This document shows, piece by piece, positions 22,707 to 32,617 of a stretch of DNA of 64,000 nucleotides. Within the stretch, counting starts at the first letter, position 1; each line of letters starts with the position of its first letter. The DNA is from Hysterangium stoloniferum (lineage: Eukaryota; Basidiomycota; Agaricomycetes; Hysterangiales; Hysterangiaceae): the NCBI GenBank assembly GCA_015178975.1, contig WHVD01000012.1:806001-870000 (forward strand), read 5' to 3'. A program made the position numbers and the translations under genes. Under the pieces are notes generated by a model. The model did no database searches, was not told the origin of the DNA, and was given only the letters and a program-made list of their open reading frames with translations.

Positions 22707-23744
22707 TTGGGTAACGTGTGCATCGCATTGCGATGAAACCTATTCCGGCTGTGTTGCTGTGCTAGGCAAGCCAGACATAATCCGAAGCACTTCTCATTTG
22801 CACATACTGTCTGAACCAGAAAGACCTCGTCATGTCTTATCCTATATCCACCATGCCGACCCAAGATGATCCTCCTCTATATTTCCGGTTAGAAGAACAA
22901 GCACATTTCTGATAGTGAGACCGAGGATACGCACTTCAAACAAAGCATGCATCAGGGAATCGTGAAATCTGTACACGCCCTAGCTAGCTAGTATAACAGG
23001 CTAAGCCCAGCTATATCCTGAGTGGTATTTTTCTTACAACGAGTTGGTGTATACTAGCTATTTCCCTTTTATTTATTTGAGCTGATTTATCTAACACTGA
23101 ATCCGCATCTGGACGACACTGTCCACCATGCATTCCCTGACCAGTAAGAATATAAAAATTTGTAATGACGCTCACACTATAAACAACAAGACTACTACGT
23201 GCAGTTGGAAGTCCGGAATACTCATAGTTCTCGCATTGCCACATGCATATGTTACCCCGTGACAAAAGGACACGGCAAGAATGCTGGCTCTTTCATCACA
23301 TCAGGTTCGGCTCAAGATATAAAATAAATAAATGAAGAAATTATAACTACCCCTATAGAGAATGTGGAAATGGAGCCGAACGGGAGCGTGGAGATAATAT
23401 GACGATGAGAACGGCGATGAGGATAAGTTGAAGGTAAAGACGAGGGTCAGTCAAAAGTGAAAGTGAAAGTAAAGGTAGAGGCAGAGACAAGGTAGTCGAA
23501 GTACGAGGGTGACTCAAAAGCGAAGTTGAAGTTGAAGGTGAGACGAAGTGAGGCCGTGAAGGCAGGACAATTTATAAGTTTTACGTGACTCCAATGTTAC
23601 TATGGCTAATCGAGACAGCAAATGTCACGCCTCGTCAAGCTCGAAAACTGTGGTGCCGTGCCTCGCGCTCGTGGATGTAGCCCGTAAAGGCGTACGCGCG
23701 AATGCCGCCGCCAAACAATTCGGATGGAACTTTGGCGACGTTGT
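22707..23744. other. Gene-poor stretch with a purine-rich block
   Basis: An 84-codon minus frame (23011-23265) is open but unrecognised. From about 23370 to 23570 the plus strand is purine-rich with loose repeats (GACGAGGGTCAGTCAAAAG and TACGAGGGTGACTCAAAAG; AAGTGAAAGTGAAAG). Nothing else is supported. Confidence 0.35.
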
Positions 23745-24735
23745 CAGGTGTCCACTCCACTGTACCTGGACACGCAGAATAACATAGGCGGTGCAGCGGG
23801 TTTAAGCAGGGAGAGGAGGGATAGCAGGGCCGTGACCAAGAGCTGGGAAGAGGAGGCATAGTAGTGTGGGTTGGATATACGTGTTGCAGGCCATGAGGTG
23901 CATTCGTCCATAGAGCTCTACATTATGCATGATATTCCAAGGACAAAAAAGATACGTTCAATTTGGGGTATGATGGTATATATGGCTGAGCGAGACTCAC
24001 CAGGAAGCCAATACATCCACCCAACCGGTCTCTCGAGCCTAAATCCGGACTTAAATCTAGTTTTATGCTCCTCTTGTCATTTCTCTTTCCGCTACGGTCA
24101 ATCGCATCCACGAAGACGCCGTTCGAAACCGCGATTATCCGGCGTCGGCCTCTCCGTTCTAGTACCGGCAATATTTCAACAAATCGCGAAGAATTAGCAA
24201 GTGTGTGAGCAAACGTAGCCGGAAATGATGACTGTGCAGTCACAGAAGGTCCTACGGCACCCAGCGGGGCAGCAGCATTGCGTCGAGACTTAGTGGTGGC
24301 AGGGTGTGGGGCGGGATGAAAGGCTGTAGAGAAGTGTGGGAGACGCTCCATGATGCTGGTGATAGTCCTGGCACTGTCGTGATACTTGAAAGAGAATCAG
24401 GGTAGGTTTTGATCATAAGTCCTAAAGCAACAGCACGACTGGCTGACATTCGGATATATGGCGGCGATATGTTGCGTAAAGGTGCCGTCGGACTGCGTGG
24501 GCTATGGATGATGTTTCAGTGTGAGGGATGATATCAATGCATCAAAACACACTTAAACCTTCCAGCCATCCTAGTTGCAATGAGAAGTCGTCCGACTGCA
24601 GAAAGAAAGCAGCGAAGACGAAGGCGTCACGAATGACAAGGTGATTATGAAGGGTGTTTGGTCAGCCAGCGGTGATCTCGGACTGCTTGCAGGTTGAGTG
24701 TGCTCTTAGCAGTGTTGGTGGATGGTAAATTTGTT
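23745..24735. repeat. Segmental duplicate A, second copy
   Basis: Matches 1000-1970 in the same orientation. In the first half of the window the order is A then B; here it is B then A. The right edge at about 24731 coincides with the start of the copia-2 LTR, so copia-2 inserted at or near this edge. Confidence 0.75.
24001..24351 (-). CDS. Unknown protein, first exon, copy 2 of duplicate A
   Basis: Starts MERLPHFSTAFHPAPHP, continues KSRRNAAAPLGAVGPSVTAQ, FAHTLANSSRFVEILPV, a basic RRGRRR patch and RDRLGGCIGFL, then meets GTGAGTCTCGCTCAGCC at 24000 downward, a donor conserved in copy 1. The exon is 117 codons and ends in phase 0. The 3' exons were not found. The start is taken at the ATG conserved in both copies. 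Function unknown. Confidence 0.4.
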
Positions 24736-25026
24736 GAAATAGGCTCAAGCGCCTAAAGTCTATGTCAAATACGTAGCGCTCAAGTCTATGTCAAGCCTAT
24801 ATGGCATACGGTACCTTAGACACGTATGCACCAATAGTATATTTAAGTACAGTGTTCGTAACTTCATACCTCAGTCGAAGTACACCATAGTATCGACTGA
24901 GGTATGTTGCTTGTCCCTTTCTTTCTCCTCACGTCTAGCTTACATAATGTGCTGTAGCGTATTTCGTTACAGGTAACAAATAGAGTCGAAGTACACCATA
25001 GTATTGACTGAGCGTATTTCGTTACA
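24732..25026 (+). repeat. Copia-2 5' LTR with duplicated stem-loop end
   Basis: From TGTTGAAATAGGC to TATTTCGTTACA. Near the end lies CCTCAGTCGA...TCGACTGAGG (a 10-bp stem) followed by GTATTTCGTTACAGGT. The loop, half-stem and tail are then repeated once more before the real end, so GTATTTCGTTACAGGT occurs twice (ending near 24974 and 25029). It resembles the end of the copia-1 LTR in sequence. Confidence 0.7.
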
Positions 25027-25153
25027 GGTTAGAACCAACCCGAACTCGAACTGAAAGCCGACATATACATCATTATCGAGAAACTATTGTCACACCAGAA
25101 ACAACCAACAGAATTTACTGAACCCGACCCTGACAAACCGAACCAAGAACAAT

Positions 25154-25231
25154 CATGTCCACGCAACCCTCTCTTTTTACACTCGAATCCGAAGAACGCT
25201 TTGATGGCCACAACTGGCTCACATGGCCTTT
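25154..25231 (+). pseudogene. Copia-2 gag, first 26 codons
   Basis: MSTQPSLFTLESEERFDGHN followed by WLTWP matches the copia-1 gag start. Homology stops at about 25227 and resumes at 27469 with IWSVAGARGVRGYLDGTIQK, so 2.2 kb of foreign DNA splits gag here. Confidence 0.8.
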
Positions 25232-25234
25232 GTG

Positions 25235-25888
25235 ACAGTCATTAAATGTAAATACCATGTGGGAGAACATTTGAGATACCATAATCAGATGCCAAAGTCT
25301 CCCATTGCACTACTATGGGGACCGGTCATCCATCACTCTTACACAACTCCAACACTCTCAAAGTGCATCAAAAGTGTGTCTTGACGATACATGTAGTATT
25401 TCTGTATGCCTTTGAGTTGGAGATAAAGCACTGTATGATGTCATTGTCAGTGAAAATGAAAGAATGGCAACAAAATTGAACAAGCCTTTTGTCATATTCC
25501 TATCTGGCCAGCTGATTGGCCACTACTGGGTTTCCATTGGGCAGGAAATCTTTATTATGAGCTGTTCCTCATGCATGGGCAAGTCATTCCCTGCTACATA
25601 TTCAGCTACTACAACTTCTGCAGGTGGAACTGGTGCTATGTTCCTCATTTTGTTGTCATTCTTTCATTTTCACTGACAATGACATCATACAGTGCTTTAT
25701 CTCCAACTCAAAGGCATGCAGAAATACTACATGTATCGTCAAGACACACTTTTGATGCACTTTGAGAGTGCGGGAGTTGTGTAAGAGTGATGGATGACTG
25801 GTACCCATAGTAGTGCAATGGGAGACTTTAGCATCTGATTATGGTATCTCAAATGTTCTCCCACATGGTATTTACATTTAATGACTGT
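25235..25888. mobile_element. Fold-back element with about 245-bp inverted arms
   Basis: The left arm (25235-25480) starts ACAGTCATTAAATGTAAATA and the right arm (25646-25888) ends with its inverse complement. The arms match almost base for base over their full length, around a core of about 165 bp. No coding frame was seen, so it would be mobilised in trans. Clear target duplications were not found (left flank TTTGTG, right flank TTTATA). Confidence 0.85.
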
Positions 25889-26924
25889 TTTATATCATTT
25901 CCTTCTGATATATCTACAGGTCTCAGCTTTCTCGAGTGATCCATTTCCCAGGCAGAGTGGGAACATTGCTGGGTGTGCTGGGATCACATCTGTTACAAAA
26001 AATGTACATTAGGCACTAAATACACATATTAGCTACAACATGCTCCACAGGAGAGGTAGATCGGCCAGTGGTTCCTGTATAAATGAGTTCGCCAGGAGGA
26101 GGTGCCAAAACATGGTCAACTTGACTTTACACATTCCACGGGACAGTCAGTAAAAGGGGAAAGGTTGATAACACTAGGTATGTACTATATAAACATTATA
26201 TTACAAGTTCAGGTTCTACAGTCCATTGTACAGCCTGCAAATGAGTTCGTGAGCTGCATGTACACTAGCATAGAGACAAATGTTATGTGAGGAGAATTCT
26301 TTGAAAGTAATATTGGAAAGCACTAGTATATTTAATTACAAGACAAACTATCTAGTCTTTGTGGTTTGGTGGTGTATTCGGGGAGATATCGTGTTTGCAA
26401 GTTGGGACACGTTCTGCAAAAACTAATACAAGTGTGCACCTTATGTAATGCAAACAGCTGTAACATGATTATTTTGGTCACCAAGGTATATATCAATATC
26501 CATTTTACACAAGCTAAATCTCACTTACCTAGCCCAAGCCTGTGCCTAGCCTCATGCTGCCCGTGCATCTCTTTTGTTTTCCAAATTCACAAATTCATTA
26601 CTACAGTAGTACATAACACGCCTTCCATGCAATATTCACTGCACGGATTTTAGTCAATCTCTGAAAAGTGGTGCATGATAATGGCAAAAGTTCTGATCTC
26701 TTAACCAGTACCGACTGTGGCCATACAATTTTTAGTAGTGTTATATTAGGCGTTGACACGTGGTTTCAGAACCTGAACTTCCCTGCACAGATGGTAATGA
26801 TACCCCCACCTCTACTTTCTATACTTGGCTAAAACAGATCTCAACTTCAGACTTTGTCAGATGAATATGCACTGTCATCCTCACTCACACCTCAGCCATG
26901 AGCACATAGGAAATGAGATTGTTG
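25889..26924. other. AT-rich inserted DNA, no gene recognised
   Basis: Part of the foreign block inside the copia-2 gag. Several short frames are open but none is convincing. Confidence 0.35.
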
Positions 26925-27160
26925 AACAGGGGTGTGTTCTGCCTATTAAAAATAGTATGAGTTGACTTATTGTAATACACAATCTACAAGGGGGTAATAG
27001 ACTTGTAATAATAGTACTTGTTTGTCAATCAACATGTCAGTTAGTGAATCACCTTCTGACAAGATAGGTTTGGTGCTATGTAGTTTAGGTGTATACTGGT
27101 TCTGGCATGCATTAACCTTAGAGTGCATGGTCCACAATTACAGTGACCTCAAAAGCCCTT
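26925..27160. repeat. Old dispersed repeat, inverted copy
   Basis: Inverse complement of about 6455-6665, sharing CTATTAAAAATAGTATGAGT and ATTGTGGACCATG-type segments. It lies within the foreign block in copia-2. Confidence 0.55.
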
Positions 27161-27383
27161 TCCATGTTGACCCCAAATGCAGTGTTTGAAGGACACCACC
27201 TTACAGCATGGGAATTACACTTAGCTTTGGTGGAGTCATACATAGTACATCCTCTTGGCCACAATATTGCTCCCTGGGTCACGTGATTCCAATCACAGGG
27301 TATAGAGATATGATTAATTTAAAACAGCAATACCATGGAAAGGGTTTTTACACTTTTGATCTGAACAGGGTATTTACATATTA

Positions 27384-27464
27384 TCAGTACTTGGTATAAC
27401 CACCTTTTTCTTTAAGCACTGCCTGAACCCTTCTAGGCATGCTTTCAATCAATTTCTAACACTC
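27384..27464 (-). pseudogene. Tc1-type transposase, C-terminal scrap
   Basis: The minus strand reads EIDxKHAxxGFRQC in decayed form, with the clear end LKEKGGYTKY and a stop. It matches the C-terminus of the transposase at 50785 (SMPRRIEAVLDAKGGYTKY). The rest of the gene is missing. The scrap abuts the resumed copia-2 gag at 27469. Confidence 0.6.
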
Positions 27465-27468
27465 TGAC

Positions 27469-28435
27469 ACTATTTGGTCTGTCGCAGGTGCAAGGGGCGT
27501 CCGAGGATACCTAGATGGGACGATTCAGAAACCATCCCCACCTACAACAAACACCATACCCACACCAACGAGTTACTGGGGCTTCAAGAACCCATCGCCT
27601 GAGGAGTGGGAACAACGTAATGCATACGTGAAAGCCATGATCGATTTAAACATCAAGAATCCTGTCGGGCATGGCATTAAATGCATGGACACTGCAGGAG
27701 AAGTGTGGTCTGCCTTAAAAGACATCCACGACACATTGTCTGATATAGGACTGCTGAATGCTGACAATGGATTGCGTGTAATTAAACATATCGACGGCAC
27801 CAATATCTTAAGCCACTTTGCACGCCTGCGTGAAGGATGGGCAAAAGTTAATGTGCAAGGTGGCAAAATGGATGACTCAATGTCCACATAATTGTAATAG
27901 CATCAATGCCTAAAGAATGGGACCTAGTTATTGGAATGTTGTTCTCACTAAAAACATCGAAAGAGGTAATTTCAAATCTCACCCTTTACGACATGACACT
28001 CGCCCGACACAGAAAGCAAACCCCGCAGACATCCCAAGCACTTACAACTACAAGACCGGGTCGTTCTACAGACATGTGCTCCAACCCCAACTGTAAACGT
28101 GTGGGGCACACAATTGACAGGTGCTTTAAACTTGGCGGGGGAATGGAAGGTCAATTCCCAGATTGGTGGAAGAAAAAAGGCACCACGACTGGTGGTAGTC
28201 AAAATGCACAAGGAAGTCAAAATGTGCAGCAACAAAAACTGCCAGTCAACACACCTTCGAAGCCGATCGCAAATGTGGCAGTCGTGCCATCAACCCCTTT
28301 CACCTCTGGGTCCGGGGAATTTCATGCACTCATGACACAGGTGGACCTGCCAACATCAACAATCATTACTTATGCAGACTCAGCAGCAAGCGACCACTTT
28401 GTCGTAAACATAAACGACTTCACATCATATGAGCC
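27469..28435 (+). pseudogene. Copia-2 gag, zinc knuckle and protease start
   Basis: Resumes IWSVAGARGVRGYLDGTIQK, PEEWEQRNAYVKAMIDLN, AGEVWSALKDIHDTLSDIG, with a frame break at about 27888. It then reads MPKEWDLVIGMLFSLKTSK, the knuckle CSNPNCKRVGHTIDRC, FPDWWKKKG, and the retropepsin site ITYADSAASDHF. Gag packages RNA through the knuckle and the aspartic protease matures the polyprotein. The protease is cut at 28435 by a solo LTR. This copy keeps the knuckle that copia-1 has lost. Confidence 0.8.
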
Positions 28436-28909
28436 TGTGAGGAGTATGCTTTTACCACAGTTTCATTGTGGTAAAACACTCCTTTTATTTTATTTATATT
28501 TTACATATTCTATTCATATTTTTCTATCTTTCATATTCTTCGAATATTGCATATTTCATTAGTTCGAAGCATTGTGTATACTTGTGGGTGCACTCAGCAC
28601 CAATTAGAACTCAGACACACTTTAACCCAAGAACCACCACTCGTAAGACACAAACTAGGTCTACTACGAGCGGTGATCAGGGTAACGTGTCAGCTACTAC
28701 ATAAGTAGCAGTATCTGAACTACTGAACACTTCTGGCCTCGAACTGTAATAGTCGAGGCCTCCACTCGAACCATTGCACTCGTTGACTCCTTCATCATCT
28801 CGTGCTCCTTCTCTCACCTTCTCTTATATTGCACCGAATAGGTCAATATCCTTCCTTTCTACTCATTTCTTCGTATATAGAACGGTCTGAACTTCCACCA
28901 CTCTTCACA
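28436..28909. mobile_element. Solo LTR (family G) with GAGCC duplication
   Basis: 474 bp from TGTGAGGAGTATGC to CTCTTCACA, with GAGCC on both sides (28431-28435 and 28910-28914). Removing it restores the copia-2 frame from YEP to EPYTGKGG. Near its left end is a hairpin, TTTTACCACA...TGTGGTAAAA. Orientation and superfamily are unknown. Confidence 0.9.
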
Positions 28910-29572
28910 GAGCCATACACAGGGAAGGGTGGGTCCACAGCGAACAGCAGTAGCACTTTTCCAATACTTGGAAAAGGCACGGTCAACAAACGCTGTATGT
29001 ATGAGGGACGCATCATAAATCTTACCTTCAGAGACGCATTCCACTGCCCAACGTTATCGCACAACCTCATGTCCATCGGGAAGATTGACAATAGCGGATG
29101 CTATGCCCTCTTCGGAGGAGGAGGAGTCACTTTCTCCAGCCCAGACGGTAGACCATTTATGTATGGGAAGAGAGAAGGATCAATGTACAGGATTGAGGTT
29201 TTCCCGCCAACTGGCCCTCTCCCAAACACCACCTTGCCCCACGAAGCGACCACACCCCCAGCACCCGCGACTAGCACAGACATAAGAGTTCTCGCCACCA
29301 AATCTCATGACCAACCTACTGACATTGACACTTGGCACCGATGTCTTGGCCACATTAGCTACGACACCGTCCAACGCATGTCCACACACGATGTCGTCCA
29401 TGGGATGCAAATTACTACTTTAGCCACTCGACCGGAAACATGTGAAGGTTGCATTATGGGGAAACACACCTGCTGCCCATTCCACATTAATGACGAGTGA
29501 GAAATGGGAATTGGAGAACATACCTACATCGATCTGTGGGGGCCATCCTGAGTACAATCCACTGGCAGTAGG
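28910..29572 (+). pseudogene. Copia-2 pre-integrase domain and integrase start
   Basis: Reads STFPILGKGTVNKRCMYEGR, HNLMSIGKIDNSGCYALFGG, SSPDGRPFMYGKREGSMYRI, DTWHRCLGHISYDTVQRMS, TCEGCIMGKHTCCPFHINDE (zinc-binding HHCC), a TGA at 29498-29500, GEHTYIDLWGPS and a second TGA at 29549-29551. It is the gag-pre-integrase domain plus the first strand of the integrase core. The element is cut at 29572 by a gypsy-A LTR and the rest of pol is not in the window. Confidence 0.8.
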
Positions 29573-30374
29573 TGTTACGACCCGGACAAATCCCGCCGGG
29601 CTCCGGGCACTAACCTGTATGCCCCCACGCGCTACAAGCACCAATCGTCTGTTTATAGGATTTCCCGCCCGGACTCCGTTACGTCAAGACTCGTTACGTT
29701 CGACCTCAGTATGACACATATCAGTAACCGGACTTCCCCCGGACTCCGTCTCTGTCTATGTCCGTCTTCGTCCCACGCATCAGTCACCGGACCCCGCTCA
29801 GAATCCCGTCACCACTCTATTCGAGCCCCGTTCCCGTTTTAGTCAAATGACCTGTCACGATTAGGACTCCGCTCCCGCTCCGTTTCCCGTTATGGGTTAT
29901 GCTTTGTCACGATTCGGACTCCGCTCCGTTCCGTTCCGTTCCTAACACCAATTTTGGTGTTTACATTTCCCGTTTATGTTTTGTTAGTTTCGTTTTCATT
30001 ATTACCGGATTAGTATGTTCATTCACTCCATGGTCTATTTAAACTGGCAGATGTTGTACATACAATCCAGTCAGAAAATTAGTAGTTTATTCCCCCCTTT
30101 AATCTATATATTTTCCCTACTCTAAATCACACCGCTCGCACTAGTCGGAGCCCACGGGCTCCGGCGTATCTACCTCTCCTGACTATCTCAACTCACGACT
30201 CACGACCTCGACCTACGACCCACGAACCCCGCCCGGACTCCCCGGGACTCCCGTCCGCCTGTTCGAAATTGGACAACACGATCTAGCGAGGGCACAGCCT
30301 ATAAGCTGAAGCCAAGTCCTACCGGATATCCCGCGGGTTTCTCACGAGACCCGCCCTGTGTGTGTATCCTAACA
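29573..30374 (+). repeat. Gypsy-A 5' LTR, CG-rich copy
   Basis: 802 bp from TGTTACGACCCGG to TATCCTAACA, inserted in copia-2. It is the least decayed of five A LTRs here and keeps most CG dinucleotides. It carries a TATTTAAA box (30036-30043), the self-priming segment (30068-30079) and the 19-mer CAGCCTATAAGCTGAAGCC (30295-30313). The left flank is GTAGG; no matching right flank was found. Confidence 0.9.
30036..30079 (+). promoter_or_regulatory. Gypsy-A promoter and predicted transcript start
   Basis: TATTTAAA at 30036-30043 is followed 32 nt later by CAGTCAGAAAAT (30068-30079), where a TATA-directed transcript would start. That segment is the exact inverse complement of 30377-30388, just inside the LTR. 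All A LTR copies here keep the box and the segment. Confidence 0.6.
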
Positions 30375-30376
30375 GT

Positions 30377-30388
30377 ATTTTCTGACTG
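30377..30388 (+). promoter_or_regulatory. Gypsy-A self-priming binding site
   Basis: ATTTTCTGACTG lies two bases past the LTR end and pairs perfectly (12 nt) with the predicted 5' end of the element's own RNA. There is no TGG start as in a tRNA-primed site. Tf1/sushi-group retrotransposons prime this way. Confidence 0.6.
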
Positions 30389-30410
30389 ATACTCGCAGAT
30401 TGTTTTCATT

Positions 30411-31169
30411 ATGCCACCAAAAAGAAATACACGCGCTCAGGCATCATTACCTGGACCGTCAACTCTTCATTCCCCGTTATCTCTGTATACCAGCCAGACA
30501 TCCTTGGACCAACCGGAACCCATGGAAGAAACCCGTATCGAAGAAGTCCCGGAAAACCAGGACGAATCCGAGCACGAGGACGATTCCGTGGCACCCGACA
30601 AAGGAAAAGGTGTCGAAAATCCTCCGTCTAATCAGCGACCGCATTCGGGGGATCCTACTTCTGAGTTTTTAGCAAGCACTGTAGATAAATTTATGATGCA
30701 CCTGCTTGAAGAACGAAAGAAAAAGGAACAAGAACCTCCACGGTCAAAAGTCAATGCTCCGGAACCCTTCACGGGTTCCAACCCAAACAAACTTTCCACT
30801 TTCCTCATGCAATGTCGCTTCAATTTCCGTGATCGTGCCGCTGCATTCTCCACGGACTCCCGAAAAGTCAACTACGCACTTTCGTACTTGTCGGGATCCG
30901 CGTTGAAATGGTTCGAACCGGCTTTTAGCAGGATTTCCGAGGAAGAGCCGCTCTGGCTTGAAAATTGGGATGCTTTTGTTGAGGAGCTTGAAACCAACTT
31001 TGGCCCGTATGACCTGACAGGAGAAGCCGAGAACAGTCTCACAAATCTTCGCATGAAGGACACGCAGCGCATCACGGACTATATCGTCCAATTCAACAAT
31101 CTTGCAGCTCGTTGTCAGTGGGGCGATTCCGCTCTCTGCCACCAATTCTACGCCGGTCTGCCGTCCCGC
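30411..31169 (+). pseudogene. Gypsy-A gag, cut by gypsy-C
   Basis: Starts MPPKRNTRAQASLPGPSTLH and contains PEPFTGSNPNKLSTFLMQCR, DSRKVNYALSYLSGSALKWF, WDAFVEELETNFGPYD, RITDYIVQFNNLAARC and FYAGLPSR. This is the Ty3/gypsy retrotransposon gag domain. It is uninterrupted up to PSR, where the gypsy-C LTR begins, and has no internal stop, unlike the gypsy-B gag. The first ATG after the priming site is taken as the start. Gag forms the particle; the zinc knuckle and pol are lost from this copy. Confidence 0.85.
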
Positions 31170-32579
31170 TGTAAGTTCGTTACTAGGAAAAGACCTAATA
31201 ACCTGCGTGCAACGGTCAAGTCTTTATGACGGTCACTAACACAGTCGTTCGTGAAACCAGTCTATAACCAAACACACTCGGAGCGAGAGGCTAGAGATCG
31301 GACCTTAGATGACGTAATCGAATATGGATACAAAAGGCTGACGTAAGCCCAATGTCGAGGAGTGTAGAACTTCAACAATAAGAGACACCACAGTATCCCT
31401 TACTGGCCGTAGGAGTAAGACTGAGAGTAAGACTTAAGAGATTGTCCTTAAGAATGAGCTTCGAAATGAGATACAACGAAATTGCTTGTTCAATAGTGGG
31501 CAAAAGAGAGGCCCTTATATACATGAGAGAGCACAGGTCAAATCAAACATCTACAAACAGTGACACAATAACGATGCAATATGGTGTGAGTCATCTCTGA
31601 GTCATCACAATAGGAGTGTTACTAAAGCTGTGAACAATAATAGGGGGAGGCTGCGCTGAACAATAAGAGAATGACAAACAAAAGATGAGATCAGACATGT
31701 GACACGGATAAATGGGGAAATACAATAGAACAATAGGGGAAGTGAGTCAGACAATAGGGATGATGGAGTAATAGAAGTGATGGCTGATGAAGCATTGATG
31801 ATATGAGTCAGAAACACTCAAGAATCCCATGATAATGCGTCACCCTCAAATGCTATGCTTGATTTCGAAACCTTGACAATACTGCCAATTGATGAACCGA
31901 GATTAGACGTGTTCTGTTCCTAGTTTTGCAGTATAAGGAGGGGACACAATCAATCACCATTTTAGAACCAGGTGGTGAGTAGGCTCCACAACCACGCAAG
32001 GAACACAAATCGACGACGACCTCGACGAGGCTCTACTTGACTTCCCTCTGGAACTGGGGTCCTGAATAACTTGGGTCCTCCGTGATCTCCTACTGGAGTG
32101 AACGTTGCCATGTAACAGATTCCTGATGACGGTGGGGAAGCGTCCTGCTGGAACACTCGATCGAATCGATAGTGGAGGATTTCGGAGGAGCCATCATAGT
32201 ATTCTATACGAATGAAGGCAGGTTCGTCTGGAGCATACGGGAGTCGAATACCTTGTCGACGGAGGAAACGATGGTATTTCTTGGTGGAGCATGCGTGGGC
32301 TGGTAGGGGCTTGGATATGATATCTGAGGATGATGAGAAGCGAGATGTCATAGGTTGGAGTTCTATTTGGGAAGGAAGAGTCGGTTTTGAGTAGGAACTG
32401 AGGGTTACTTTGGAGGATGATGCATTGTTGAACATGATGGAGTTTTGGTCGTCTGTTTGATGAAACTGATTTGGCTGTGTAGAAGTCGTCTTGAGTGCCA
32501 AAGTATATATAAGAATTTGTGCTGTGATGTGACTTGGAACTATTGCCAAATAGGTTACTTTCCGATTGAACTCTCTACA
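31170..32579 (-). repeat. Gypsy-C 3' LTR
   Basis: A 1410-bp LTR, on the minus strand TGTAGAGAGTTC...GAACTTACA, paired with 38755-40162. A purine tract (AAAAGAAGGGTGGA) precedes it on the minus strand, as expected for plus-strand priming. It is inserted in the gypsy-A gag after PSR. The left flank is CCGC. Confidence 0.9.
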
Positions 32580-32617
32580 TCCACCCTTCTTTTGAAATCT
32601 GACTGTCCCCAGTCAAC

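Noticed and set aside
31962-32549. 195-codon frame TTSTQPNQFHQ... repeated at 13600-14180 and 39544-40083
   Set aside because: It lies wholly within the long gypsy-C LTR and recurs only because the LTR does. The three copies break at different points and no domain is visible.
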